Origin: Thereva unica
Taxonomy: Eukaryota > Arthropoda > Insecta > Diptera > Therevidae
DNA length: 64,000 nucleotides
Assembly: GCA_949987705.1 (NCBI GenBank)
Contig: OX465281.1
Span: 202,837,804-202,901,803 of the forward strand
Direction of reading: 5' to 3'
Part shown: one piece after another, positions 45,102 through 57,425 of the stretch
How the letters are laid out: every line of letters begins with the position of its first letter
Numbering within the stretch: position 1 is the stretch's first letter
Program-made: the position numbers and the translations under genes
Notes under the pieces: model-generated
Seen by the model: only the letters and a program-made list of their open reading frames with translations
Told to the model about the DNA's origin: nothing
Databases searched by the model: none

Positions 45102-46329
45102 TTAATAGATAATAGAATACACGAAGTATTACTGTCATACTCAACAGAAGGTCTAACTTTAATAAACAAAAATTGAAGTGAAAGGCCAATGAATTGAGCA
45201 GTGATTTTAGTGCAATTTTCGCCAAGCCAGAAGTACAATCACTGATAGACTTCTTAGATAATAAATTCAAATTGAAGATGCATAATGACCAAATAATAGC
45301 AGCCCTTAACGTGTGTGGCGACCACGCATTCACTTTTTTAATTTGCTTAAACGTTAATAACTTCTAAAAAAAAAAAAATATAAGCCGATCTACCACAAAC
45401 AAATTTTTCCAGGTAGCCTATAAAATTATCACTAACTGTTCCAGGTAGCCCTAATAAATTCCTCAAACAATAAATCTAATACCGTCCTCGCCTTATAATA
45501 TTAAAAAACTGCACAATTATTAATAAAGTCATTAACGAATTTTCACCTAATTCAAAATACCAAAAAACTGCACAATTATTAATAAAGTGAAAGTCACTAA
45601 CGAATTTTCACCAAATTCAAAATATCAAAAAACTTGCACAATTATTAATAAAATCATTAACCACTTTTCACCAAATTCAAAATGAAACAATAATTACCGA
45701 TATAACATAAATAAATTGTCACAGATAGCCTAAACTAGTTACGAAAAAATTTAGTTTCTTCTAATTCTTCCCGCACTTCATAAAATACTTTACTTTGCTA
45801 TACTTTATAAAAAATCACTTTCTTTTATAAATTACACAAAATTTCTGCACCAGCCTGTGATATTTCTTATTATCAGTGCTAACACAAGTATGATTGCCGG
45901 GGATCGCCTTTAAAACTATGGGATGAAAAAATTTCCTGTTTGTAATGCGTGTACCCCTTGTACATGTGTTAATTTTGTGTCAGTTCCACATTTCCCTATA
46001 ATTTACATTGTGTGGGCTGGTTGAAATTGAACCACTAACACCATGCCATATGCCGGGGATCGCCTTTAAAAATGCATTGTAAAAAAACCGGTGTTTATTT
46101 ATTGTACACATTTTATGGGTGTGTTTTTTGTTTTTGCGATATGCTTCGTACTCTTTCTTTTTAATAGGAATTTGCATAAGACAGTTGTTTGGATAAAAAG
46201 CACTGTAGTTATTCTTTTTCAGCTAATAGGAGATTTTTGTTTATGTATTTATGAAAAATTTTAGGTGTGTTTGTGATTCGAGAGTGTCACATCTTATTGA
46301 AAATAGATAATCTTTGCTTATTACTGAGC
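45102..46329. repeat. AT-rich spacer with 60-bp tandem repeats
   Basis: About 45503-45683 has three units (59-65 bp) containing AAAACTGCACAATTATTAAT and TTTTCACCAAATTCAAAAT. A 21-bp direct repeat beginning TGCCGGGGATCGCCTTTAAA occurs at 45896 and 46051. No gene recognised. Confidence 0.65.
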
Positions 46330-46608
46330 CTCGGGAGATAAGAACTCTCAGTTATAGTGGGAGTGTTGGCCGGACACTGTCCGATAGGGACGCATGCGAC
46401 CCGTTTAGGTCTTGAGACCTACGATTTCTGCAGAAGTTGTAAGAACCTGGACGAGGCGGAAAGTGTACTACATCTCCTCTGTCACTGCCCCCTAAGCAGG
46501 ATAAGGTTAACCACATTTGGTGAACCCTTTCTAAGCAACCTTGCGGAAATCTCGAAGATTGGGAACCCGCAACTTAGAAGATTCATTACTTCCTCGAGAT
46601 GGCTTTAA
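46330..46608 (+). pseudogene. 3' end of an R1/I-like LINE ORF2
   Basis: 84 codons with the typical post-RNase H tail: LAGHCPIGTHATRLGL, then CRSCKNLDEAESVLHLLCHC (a CxxC...H...C zinc-like motif) and the terminal FITSSRWL before the stop. A 3' UTR of about 130 bp follows. Only this tail remains. Confidence 0.8.
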
Positions 46609-48281
46609 CGAAGAAACGACATTTTAACATCAGGTTTAAATATGGGATGGCTATGGCATCACAATGTGCCTATCCTTTTGGCCTAAGTGTGTGAGCTTGA
46701 ACCAAAAGCTCAGCCATATCTAACCTAAGGCCGAAAATTGGGGGTTAAAATTCGCTAAGTGGTACTCTACAAGTGAAAATTTTGCATGAGGTCCACGCAC
46801 GGTACAAAAGTCAAAAAAAACGAGACTTGTAATGGGCCGTCCACACTACATGAACTTAGACCCTACACGCGCTTTTGACCGTACGGCGTTTGAAAAAAGC
46901 GCGCGTGAGCTTGTATTTTCTGTTTGAATCGTGAGTTGAGAATAATTTCTAGAATTATGTATTAGATTTACTTTGGTATTTGGTATTATTAGATTTACTT
47001 TGGTATTTTAGGGTCCAAGAGCTAATCTGAAAGAAAATAATTTATGAGCTCTTTTGTTAATGAATATTGAAGAATCTACATTAAGAAAAAATCAATTTTC
47101 ATTTTAAATGGCATACGCGCTTTTGAAAAGTCTGTATTTTGTGGACGTACAATGTATCTTTTAAATCACAGTCTTTTGTCCACGTAGTTTGGCCGTACTG
47201 CCTTTGCAGTCGCTAAAACGACATATGAAAAAAAGAGGAAAAGTGCATATGACGTAAGACCTATGTGGATGCACCATAACGGGACCTCAGTTGTGTGGGC
47301 GCAATCGCGACATTCATTGTCGACTAGAGCTGCTGTTCGACCTTTGCACTCTATAGGAACAAAATATGTCGTCGACAGAACAAAGGGACTTTCCTTGAGC
47401 CTGTAGTCTTTCACATAACAAAAGGGGATTTTACTCCACGAAGCGGTCGCCGCAGCCATTGGAGCCTATAAAATTTGTTCGCGTCGGAGCGTTATGGCTC
47501 TTGAGACGGGGCAAGTCTCATCGACTGACAGATATTATCGGTTTTCAATATTGCCCAATAACTCAAATAGCAAAGCCTTAAATCTCGATTTAAAGATAGA
47601 TGGGGTTAGATCACTTTAAGAATAAACGGCGCATCCACATATTATATAAATGCCAGTTGGATAAATCAATATCTGAAAAAATAGGGTGGATATCGCCACA
47701 CTTATTATCTGTAATCTCTCAATTTACCCACACCGTCAAGAGCCGTCTTGCGAACATGTGCATTGATAATAAATGCGTGCTTTCTTTGCAAAACCGAGTC
47801 GCAATTTTGTATGCATTTATTCATTCCATTTGAAAGGATTTTGCCTTCGGCAAGATAAATAGTTTTGTAGCCTAAAGAATCCATTTTTATATCAAAATCT
47901 TTTTTTTTTATTTGTAAATTTTACGAATTGCAGCGATTGTTATACATATTCGTGTAAATTAAGATTTTTTTTTTATATTTGAAGGAAGGGGAAAATCTTT
48001 AAAAAGGAACCACCAAGGGTTTGTAATGGATAGCGTGAGGGATTCCTAACCACAAGAACTAAAATAGCCTTGTAACCATACACTTTTCTAAACTTTTCCT
48101 ATCACGTTACTCTCCAGACCAGATATCAAAAGTTCAGTCTACCGTATAATCTTATTATGATTGACGTTGATTGACGATAAGTTTAAGAGGCTTGATACCT
48201 TTCAGTGGCATCTTTAGATTATGGGTTTATAAGTAGGAACTTATTAGATTAAATTACAAGTCGTTATCGAGAAAAATTTGG
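46609..48281. other. Unassigned
   Basis: No confident gene. A 97-codon minus ORF at 47166-47459 has one hydrophobic segment (ALFLFFSYVVLA) but no family. GCGCGTGTAGG/CACGCGCTTTTG words at 46868, 46905 and 47107 suggest a decayed small transposon. Confidence 0.35.
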
Positions 48282-48490
48282 TTATTTAGAATGATCGAAA
48301 GAATTCCTTACAACTAAGATACATGAAAAAATTGGGATGACTCTCTTTTCTAAAAGTAAGATGCCAAGAGGCTTTATTCTTATAAGCATTCTAACGGAAC
48401 TAGGTGAATGTATCAATCGCCGGGCTTCAACGTTAACATGGTCTAGGAGTCGGGCTTTGTGCTTTACCGCGTACTTTTTTATTTCATTGA

Positions 48491-49000
48491 CTAGCGAAAA
48501 CCAGCGTGAGTTGCAACGCCTTTTAATAAAAAGAATTGTGTGTGCATAGTCCGGGATAAGACTTGATTTTGGGTACATAAAAATAAATATTCGAGGTTGA
48601 GGACCACTTATCGGAAAAATTTGCTACTACGGTCTTGTGTGCGTATATTTTAACAATCCAAGGTAATCAAATAATGTTATATCTCCGGCGAACAAATTCT
48701 TTTGGATTCGGAAATTGTCTTCTTAGAAAGTCACAAGGAAGCTGTGGACCAATTTCCAGACATTTTTTAATTTTGTCTCCTTAAAATGCTAATTTACCCG
48801 GACTATAAGCAATGTAGTATACTCAATATACCGTTAGATCCATGGCGGCCGTCTTAAGAGGGCGGATTGCCACTTTCTTCACAACCCTTTCGACATGGGT
48901 ATCAAATGAAAGGGTATGATAAGTAGTATACAATAACCAATGTAGTATACTCAATATACCGTTAGATCCATGGCTCCGTTCTTTGAGGCACTTCATCTGT
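48491..49000. repeat. Helitron-type 3' end and family B repeat units
   Basis: 48491 begins CTAGCGAAAACCAGCGTGAG, the inverted form of a Helitron 3' end (minus orientation), followed as in other copies by TTGCAACGCC and an A-rich stretch. 48831-48975 carries about one and a half family B units (CCGTTAGATCCATGGCGGCC). The 5' boundary was not found. Confidence 0.5.
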
Positions 49001-49123
49001 GTAAAATTCATATCTCAAAAAATACCAAGTCAATGGATGGTTTTTATTGGCTACTATTGGCTTATAGGTGCAACGAGGCGTACCGGGTCTCAGCAAGTAT
49101 CTCTATGTTTTATTTCTAGTTCA

Positions 49124-49516
49124 TTATTTTTCTCTTTTTACATGCCCTTTCCACCTTGACTGGACATCTAGTGTCATTCCCAAATATTTGGGCATGTTTC
49201 CTTGAAGAATATCCACCCCATTTAAGTTTACTGTAGGTGGGTTTGCTAATTTTTTATTAGTGAAGTTGACATGCACTGATTTTAATTCGTTTAGCTTAAT
49301 TTTCCTTTTTTTCGGTCTACAGGTGTAATTTATCACATGCACTAAAGTATACCCGAAAACTTGGTAATGATCCAAGACGTCATTAGGTAAAATTTGGGTT
49401 TCACTTAGCGCAAATATTTGGGGAGAATACGTGGATAGATGGCACAATACAGAGTGTTTGGAGTCCTCGGGTGTTGGCAAAGGCGATACAAAAGTTTTTG
49501 TATTTTGGCTTCGCAT
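49124..49516 (-). pseudogene. Chimeric jockey-like LINE fragment
   Basis: 130 codons whose first half is from the start of an APE endonuclease (LSTYSPQIFALSETQILPND) and whose second half is from the end of the RT (IKLNELKSVHVNFTNK, then MPKYLGMTLDVQSRWKGHV). The roughly 500 residues that normally separate them are missing, yet the junction is in frame. Confidence 0.7.
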
Positions 49517-49906
49517 CCCGAGTCGAAATTTTGCTACTCTTCAGGGCCTAATAATTCTTCTATTTAGATTTTGGAGGACGTAAATATTACTTATTTTCTA
49601 TAGAAAAATAACCTCTCTATAAGATCTCTAATAGTCGGTTTTCGGAAAAAGTAACGTCTTTAGTGGTTGAATAGGCGTTGAAAATTTATGATTAACTCCT
49701 TTTCTAAACCTAAATATGCTACAAAAACTAATTAAAACCTTCTTGTTCTCCCTTTTTAGAATCTTTCTATACACCTATTCATTCTAATTAAGCTCTAGAC
49801 ATACTAGTTAAGCCCTACATATTCTAATTCTAATTAAAACTGAATTAATTTTCATTAATATTTAACTCCTTCTTAGTTTTATTCAAAATTTCTTCTTTTT
49901 ATTATA
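49517..49906. other. AT-rich spacer
   Basis: No gene recognised. Likely a 5' region of the LINE to its left, since the motif CGCATCCCGAGTCGAA at 49512-49527 reappears inverted at 51986-52001. Confidence 0.4.
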
Positions 49907-51360
49907 TCCTTACTAATATTATAAATGCGAAAGTAACTCTGTCTGTCTGTCTGTTACGCTTTCACGCCTAAACCACTGGACCGATTTTGATGAAATTTTC
50001 TACAGACATAGTTTAAACCTTGGAGACGGACATAGGCTACTTTTTATGGAGAAAAAAAGGGTTGAAGGGGGTGAAATGGGGTTCAATAAATTGTAAGGGG
50101 ATTTTTTTCTTTACTTTTTTTTTCTATTGTATAAAAAGTAACTGACTGACAGACAACGCTCAACCTAAACCGCTAGAGCTAAAGGGCTGAAACTTTGACT
50201 GTGCATCCCTAGCAATTTTTCGAAATTCATCCCCTAAGGGGGTGAAATGGGATTTATCCAAACCGCTAAAGCTATAGGTCTGAAATTTTGACAGTGTATC
50301 CCTATAATGGCGTGGACATCCACTATACAGCGATTTTTCGAAATTCATCCCCTATGGGGGTGAAATGGGGTTTATCCAAACCGCTAGAGCTATAGGGCTG
50401 AAATTTTGACTGTGCATCCCTATAATGATGTGGACATTCACTAAGAAGCGATTTTTCGAAATTCAACCCCTAAGGGGGTGAAATGGGGTTTACCCAAACC
50501 GCTAAAGCTATAGGGGTGAAATTTTGACAGTGCATCCCTATAATGGCGTGGACATTCACTAAAAAGCGATTTTTCGAAATTCATCCCCTAAGGGGGTGAA
50601 ATGGGGTCAACTCAAAACCGCTAGAGCTATAGGGCTGAAATTTTGAAAGTGCATCCCTATAATGGCGTGGACATCCACTAAAAAGAGATTTTTCGAAATT
50701 CATCTCCTAAGGGGGTGAAATGGGGTCAACCCAAAACCGCTAGAGCTATAGGGCTGAAATTTTGACTGTGCATCCCTATAATGACGTGGTGATTTTTCGA
50801 AATTCAACCCCTAAGGGGGTGAAATGGGGTTTACCCAAACCGTTGGAGCTATACGGCAGAAATTTTGACAGTGCATCCCTATAATGACGTGGACATTCAC
50901 TAGGAGGCGATTACTCGAAATTCATCCCCTAAAAGGGTGAAATGGGGTTAACCCAAACCTCTGAAGCTGAATGGCTGAAATTTTGACAGTGCATCCTTAT
51001 AATCACGTAGAAATTAATGACTCGAAATTCACTTTATTTAATATTCATTTGTGATTGCTTCATAATTTCTTGCACGCACGTAAATGGGCGAACAAACTTA
51101 ACGAACGTTCGACAAACCCTAAAATGCCACTTCTCTTGATGACATATACATGGCAATCTCTGCTTCAAAACTTGCAGATTTGTTGAGCAGAGGTGATATA
51201 TGCAGCAATTTGTCTACCATATTTATTAAAAAAATTGCACTATAATAAACCCCTTTTAGGGATAATAACAGCTGAATTTTTTTTTTTTTGAAGGAAAACA
51301 TTGCACATAATAAACAGTTTTTATTTAAAGGCGTAGCAAGGCACGCGGGTTTTATGCTAG
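49907..51360 (+). mobile_element. Non-autonomous Helitron, copy 2
   Basis: Starts TCCTTACTAATATTATAAAT (49907), ends GGGTTTTATGCTAG (51360), and sits between A (49906) and T (51361). Same family as 5837-6969 but opposite orientation and longer, because the internal roughly 118-bp array (about 50160-51000) has more units (CCCCTAAGGGGGTGAAATGG, GCTATAGGGCTGAAATTTTG). No helicase gene. Confidence 0.85.
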
Positions 51361-52288
51361 TTTTATATAAATATAAAAAATAAAATATAAATATATAATT
51401 GTTAAATTTTTCAATGAATGTAATTATTATTTTAGTTATTTTATGATATTTTTACAATTAACGAAAACTTTCTTTGCTATTATATTACTCAATTAATTTC
51501 AATATAATACTTGTACTAATATTCTATACTGATAATATATTATGTTTACAGGTTTTAAAAAAATTTAATCGACAGTATATATTAAGTATCAAAGATATGG
51601 AATTTTCACTTGGATAGAATCATTAGAGGTTACCAAGTTTGTGGAGTATAAGAAATACTAAATTAGGAGTTGGAAATTGTTTAGTTTGATAGATTTATTA
51701 GGGGTTCCTAAGTTTGTAAAGTATAGAAAGTACTAAGTTAGGTTTCAAAAATTCTTTACACGCAGAACATTTAGGTTTAACCTAGTATTTTAAGGCCCAA
51801 TAGTCTTAGAATAGTATAGATAGTTTTTCGAGATTCAAAAAAGATGTTAGTTTTCACGTTTATAGAATTTTTAGAAGTTAATAAGACCATCGAGTATAAA
51901 GGGTTTATATTTAGGCGCAATTAAGAATAAAAAGTATACGAATAGATTCATTTGAGTATATCGAGTACTTAAATCGTAGGTAAAGTTCGACTCGGGATGC
52001 GCCAGGTTACAGTCCTCAGTCGAGACCGCCATGCCTGCCGATCTGATCTACTGTCATTGTTATTGCGGGTGTTGATGACACTATTACTTTAAACTTGTGT
52101 TGGATTTTTTTTCTAAACTTCACAATAATTTTGTCATTATTTTATTTTCCAGCCCTGCAAATTTAACTATTGGATTTTCTATTAATAATTGATAGTTGCA
52201 AGCTAAGAGGACTGACTGCAATTCGCCCGCACTCCAAACCGGCCCTGTCCAGACTCCATAATAATTATTATCGATTATAATCCACAAC
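51361..52288. other. AT-rich spacer
   Basis: 51590-51760 has two degenerate units of about 85 bp with AAGTTTGT.GAGTATA.AAAATACTAA. No gene recognised. Confidence 0.4.
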
Positions 52289-52724
52289 TGTCAAGAGTAT
52301 GAACGAAGATAAAATCTGCACCCTGTACTTAACATATATGTATGTACTTGGTAATACATCTGCTGTACGTGTAAATTAAGATAGAACCCAATATAAGGTA
52401 TTTAAAACTGATTTAGATAAACCTGTTACATCTGTAGCAAACATCAGCCGCGACAGCGTCGATATTTACTGAGAGCATCAATCATTCAACACCACTCTAT
52501 CACCTTCATTATAGGAATATTCACGCAGGAGTTACTTTCGTTATCCTCATTAACAGCACAGACCGAAGAGTCATAATTAGAATCAACGATCTGTGTGAAT
52601 CCTTCCGCCACAAGAAGCCACGAAACACCGAAGTAACGCTAGTTGTAAACAATTTGTGCTTCGCGCTCTAGAAATTCTAAATAAACATATTTTAAAGTTT
52701 AATAACTGCCGAAATACTGTGACA
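52289..52724. repeat. Possible solo LTR
   Basis: A 436-bp block beginning TGTCA and ending TGACA, with a TATA-like AATATAAGGTATTTAAAA (about 52390) and an AATAAA (about 52680) placed as in an LTR. No partner LTR, primer-binding site or target duplication was found, so this is tentative. Confidence 0.3.
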
Positions 52725-54724
52725 CCCCAACCCTTTTCCAGCTGGAGTATAACTCGGGGTTGGGTGGCCTCTTCCTTGGCGCACACCTTCCATCCATTCA
52801 ATACGGCGACGAATGTGGTGTTTCGACTTCTTTAGGCAGCACTAACGAATTTATAAGGAGAACTTGGGTATTCAATAGTCCCTCCTTACGCATATGCTGC
52901 ACGTTAACATTATTTCACTTAATGAATGTCTACTTATAATAAAGAGATTTCTTGTCGTTAATTAATTACTGAAACTCATTACGAGACGCCTTGGTACGCA
53001 CGTACCCCGAGCTGCGCTGTTTCTGACTGCTCTAACCTGTTTCGGTTGATGACAATAGGCGCAAAACAAGTTTCTTGCTGTTTATTCTGCCGCAAGTTCT
53101 TCGCGTAATTTACTTGGAGCCTAACTGGATTTTATAAAACAGCTCAGGCTACAGGACTTTGCTTAAAGGAGCTGTGAGTCCTTGAATCCTTGCTGCCGTG
53201 GAGTAGAGCTTTACATATTTGAGTGCCTTTTGTTTCCTCCTGAATTATCCATGTCGAAAGGGTTGTGGAAAATTGGGAATTTTATGAATAGGGTTTTTAG
53301 ATTAATGAGCTTTTTGGGTTCTGGTCGGAAGCCATTGTTAATGAAGGTTAAATAGGAAATTATTGCTTTATGCACGATATTGTCGATTGTTGTATCATTA
53401 CTGAGTTGTAAAGTGGTTTTTGTTAAAGTTGAACAGAAAGGCACTATCGGATGCCAAAATCTGTGGTTTAATTATAGAAACTTTTGTACAACTCCGACAC
53501 GCAAGAATAATCTTGATTTTAATTTCAAAATAAGTTTTAAAGGCGAAAACTTTAAATTTACTTACTTTTGAATAAGATAGAAATGCTTGATTGGAAATAT
53601 CGAAGAAATAAGATTTGCCAATAATACACAAGAGGTTGAATTTCTATTCAATTCCCGTATTTGGTAAAAGTGTCTGAGGTGTTTAGTTTCACGCTTCGCG
53701 GTCACTTCAAAGTAAGTTCTTCACGAGCCTTTTTTAGGCCGACAAAGTGTCATTGACTGCCCTAACTTGTTACGAGGATACTTGAGAGGATAGTGACCAA
53801 AGTCCCTAAGCGCCATTTAGAATGCCTTTAGAAGATATATCAAGCTAGCATTTAAAAAGAGGATTGCTTCAGGGGCATGCAGAAAGAGAGATTTAACCGT
53901 AGGTTCCCCATGAGACCCCTGTAGTGTAGCATATAAGGGGCATGACGAAACAGTTTCCTTATCAGTTTTTCATAATGGGCCTGGTAGACAAAACTTATTT
54001 CAAATGAAATGAGATAATAACTGCCTTACGTGTTCGGAAAGCTTTTTGAAAAGCTTTAAAGAAATGACCTAATATCCCGTCTTCACCGGCCGAACTGCGC
54101 AAGGTCGAGCAAATTGGTGAACTGAAACTTGAAAATAACCACAATTCGCATACAATTTCCATATATTCAACTGAGGATAAATAAACCCCAATTCGCCCAA
54201 CTGGTCTCAAACTGAAGTTGAACGTAAAAGCTTCAAGAAGAGAGTAATCAACTGGAATAGTGAAATGCCATCCCAGTGAGCTTTTGTATTTTGACTTCTG
54301 ACGAAAAACCAACAACAGTTTCAAGCACGAGCTGAACATGAACTGAAATTTAGCCGGTGAAGCCACTTAAACAGATTGAACTGAGGTCGGTGAAGCTGTT
54401 TTTATACTGTTTTTATATGTTGGTCATTTAGCATACTTAGCATACTGATTTTGTGTATTTACAGAGGTTAAGCAGCATTTATTGCCCTTCCTTTTCCACT
54501 CGAAATCAAGGAGCAATGTTTTCCCTCTAGAGGCCCAAATGCGGCGTTCTTTATGACGAGGTGCGAATGAGGCAAGGCGTTAGATCCTTTGTGTGGGCCT
54601 TCTTGGGCAATCCACACGGGGTCCCCATGAGGCGGTTGGATTCATGGCGGTCCCATTATAATCCCATAACAAAAGAAATTAAACACATATAATGACCAAC
54701 CGACAGCTGGTAATTCAATTGACC
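52725..54724. other. Unassigned
   Basis: Two kilobases without a recognisable gene. ORFs at 53211-53631 lie on both strands and look like chance. Possibly single-copy or very old transposon DNA. Confidence 0.35.
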
Positions 54725-54738
54725 GATTAACTTTTTAC

Positions 54739-54833
54739 TTGGAAGCTGTCGCGCAAAACAGAGCCCGCTGGAGGACAACTGCTTCCGCCCTATGTCCCAT
54801 GAGGGATTAAAGGAGCGTAAAGAAGAAGAAGAA
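54739..54833 (+). mobile_element. 95-bp retroposon with 14-bp target duplication
   Basis: Carries the same LINE 3' end as 29018-29093 (AVAQNRARWRTTASALC then stop, GGGATTAAAGGAGCG) and ends in AAGAAGAAGAAGAA. Perfect target copies GATTAACTTTTTAC flank it at 54725-54738 and 54834-54847. Confidence 0.9.
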
Positions 54834-54847
54834 GATTAACTTTTTAC

Positions 54848-55360
54848 ATTTTAACGGTTAGCTGTTAGCCCATTAACCAACGTAGATTTTCGAGATGCAA
54901 AGAAAAAATAGCTGGATAAACAGGGTAAAACGGTCAGGGTATTCAAAGACAACGTCCCGGGACAAGACTTTGTTGATTTCTTCATTTCCAGAAACGACCT
55001 TTCCATCAGGATTGTTTCCAATATCAAACGAGCCAGGTCATCAGTAAATCGCGATATCATCAGTTTTTTCAACAATGTGAACCTGGCTTTGTCCGCAGTC
55101 AAAGCCAAAACCTGTATAATTATGACGAAACAAACGCCACTGACGACCCTTGGGCCAAACATTTTCTGGTTCCTAGAAACATCAAAGAGAGTGGAGAGAG
55201 TTCAAGAACATTCTCGAGCTTCAATCAACATAATAGTTTGTGGAAACACGAATGGTGGATTCTACCCATGGTGGTATATAAAACTCAAACGATAACTGGA
55301 CCCCAAATGGATCTAAAGGTTGCAAATATGCTAGCAGTCCATGTGGATGGGTCGATATGA
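54848..55360 (+). pseudogene. Pogo-like transposase DDE fragment
   Basis: Plus-strand frames give GQDFVDFFISRNDLSIRI, SSVNRDIISFFNN, then after a shift LYNYDETNATDDP with the first catalytic Asp, and VYKTQTITG. This is the DDE_1 domain of insect pogo-like transposases, the family whose C-terminal finger is kept at 28458-28970. Frameshifted and truncated. Confidence 0.7.
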
Positions 55361-55408
55361 ATCTCTTCGAAAAATGTTATTTTCGAAGGCTGTTGCAGCA
55401 TGCTGAAG

Positions 55409-56594
55409 CTACTCGTGACACTGAGGACACAGTTGACTTCCACTTGGAAGACGCTGCATTGGTCGGGTAGACGAAGAGAGGTATCTACTTATATTTAATG
55501 CCTCGGAGAAAATACCAGAGCCTACGCTGTTCACAATTTTTGAGCCATCTGTGTAGATACATAATGACCCAATTGGGATAACACCATCTGCCAGGCATTT
55601 CTGGCCGGAATGATGGTATTGAAACAACAACCTCCTCCTAACCTCGATGGATGAGTGGCCATATGAATATAGAGTCCATCCAAGAGAAGCCTTTGTCCTG
55701 GCGGCCATCCAGGCTGCCATTTTCTCGTCGTGTATGTAAGATGAAAGATACAAAAAAACATCCAGCGCAGCTATTGGGGTGCTTCTCATTGAACCACTGA
55801 TACACAGCTCAGCTGTTCTTTGGACCCTTTCCAGTATCTTACGATACATAATCTTCTGTAATGCAGTCCACCATACCAATACGCCATGTATAAGTATCAG
55901 TGGCGGATGCGGGGTTTAAGGCCCCAATTGACTCCGATCGTTCTCTAGCATAAAAAGAGAGCTGTTTTGGCCTTATTGGCTCTTTCTAAAAGATTCGTGC
56001 TCCACGTTAGTTTCCTATCGAGTACAAGACCAAGAAATTTCGCATCCTCCTTTAGATGCAGTGTTTCATTGCAAAGTTTTAAAGAAAGAAAATTAGGAAG
56101 TCTATGCTTCTTTGTAAAGAGCACTACTTCAGTTTTGGCTGGGTTAACGCCTAGACCCTTTGTAGTAGCCCAATGAGCCAGAGTATCCAATGCTTGTTGC
56201 ATTATATCTCTTATTTTTGAGATGTACTTGGCGGTCACCACCAGCACAAACAATATCATCAGCATAGGCCACCGTGGTGCAGCCAGACTCCCTTAGAGTT
56301 ATCAGCACTTCGTTGACTGTTATATTCCAAAGGAGCGGCGATAAGACCCCACCTTGTGGTGTGCCTCTTCTAACCCGTCTGATTTCTTTCGAAAGCCCCC
56401 GGCTACCCTTTATGACCCTGCACCTCAGCAGTTGATCAATAAAGAACCCGGAGCACCCATCAACATTCTTACGCTGGAGTGCCCCCGTGACCGCAGAAGG
56501 TTCAACATTGTTAAAAGCACCTTCATTATCTAAGAAAGCAGCCAATGTGAATTCCTTGAAATCAAGGGATCTTTCGATGACCGCTACCAGGGAA
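55409..56594 (-). pseudogene. R1/I-like LINE ORF2: reverse transcriptase and start of RNase H
   Basis: Minus-strand pieces: VAVIERSLDFKEFTLAAFLD with a catalytic Asp, then NNVEPSAVTGAL, RRGTPQGGVLSPLLWNITVN, catalytic YADD, then after a shift GLGVNPAKTEVVLFTKKHR and AKFLGLVLDRKLTW, and finally MRSTPIAALDVFLYL with the RNase H start IYTDGSKIVNSVGSGIF. At least three frame changes. 5' truncated; its upstream neighbour comes from a different LINE. Confidence 0.85.
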
Positions 56595-56930
56595 GCATGG
56601 ACGTTTATGAGACTAATGTTATGTAGTCTTGTTTTAATGCGAAGCGTACATTTTCTATTATTTACTGGCTTGAAGTACAGAATCAGAGATTTGATTTTCT
56701 TTTCCACTATGAAGTCTACTCCGAGATCTCTTCTTCCATTCGATAAACCACTGGAGAGTATCGTGTGGGGGTTCTGAGATCCATTATACCCTTGTGAGTA
56801 TTTGGGTTTCCTGTAGAGCGGTGATTGATATGCCATATTTTTCCAGTAATAAGGAAAGCGAACGCCCAACGTCCTGTTGACCATTCTGACCTTCCAAGTT
56901 CCAAAATCAAATTCCGTATTTCGTGGTCGT
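56595..56930 (-). pseudogene. Endonuclease fragment of an RTE-like LINE
   Basis: LSNGRRDLGVDFIVEKKIKS and KPVNNRKCTLRIKTRLHNIS are conserved in the APE endonuclease of RTE-like elements (craniofacial development protein 2-like proteins). The frame runs straight into the R1-like RT at about 56595, creating a chimeric 246-codon ORF (56884-56144). Confidence 0.72.
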
Positions 56931-57329
56931 GGTTATTAATTACGTAAACATGTTTTGAAATACTTTTTCTAGCAGTTACTAAGAACCAAAATTAAATATT
57001 ATTAAAGTACATTTGGTGGAGAACTTACAGAGCACGAGTAAAAATGATTTAGATTGTTAATTTTTTGAAAAGCATATACGTGCCCTTAGCTAGTACCCAT
57101 AGCGAACAAATGCGCCTGCCTGTTACAGACATTTCAAGCTCTAGTGTCATTTTATCAAGCGGTCCTCCTACTAAGTACTAACCATGTTCATTGCTGCTTA
57201 ACCTACGCAATCTAACGAGAGCCGGTCTATTGAATATGATAATGGTATCCTTTTTGATCACTAAGGTAATTCCCCGTTTTCTTCGTCCCGTTTTGCTCTC
57301 TTTAGATTCCTCCGCTGAACAGAATCACA
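56931..57329. other. Unassigned spacer
   Basis: No gene or repeat recognised. Confidence 0.4.
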
Positions 57330-57425
57330 AATGAAGATGTATGACGCCGTACCAGCCAAGAAAGGATAGACGACAAAGGAAATGGAATTGGATTGGCCAC
57401 ATCTTGCGACGCGAAAACGATTCGC
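57330..57425 (+). pseudogene. Very short LINE fragment
   Basis: DRRQRKWNWIGHILRREND matches the conserved WIGH..RR motif near the C-terminus of RTE-like LINE ORF2. Nothing else of the element is left. Confidence 0.6.

Noticed and set aside
47166..47459. 97-codon minus ORF with one hydrophobic segment
   Set aside because: No recognisable family, no splice or promoter context, and it lies in DNA with repeated GCGCGTGTAGG-like words; kept only as a note.
52583..52801. 72-codon minus ORF beginning MNGWKVCAKEEATQPR
   Set aside because: Overlaps the end of the LTR-like block; no domain and no conserved neighbour.
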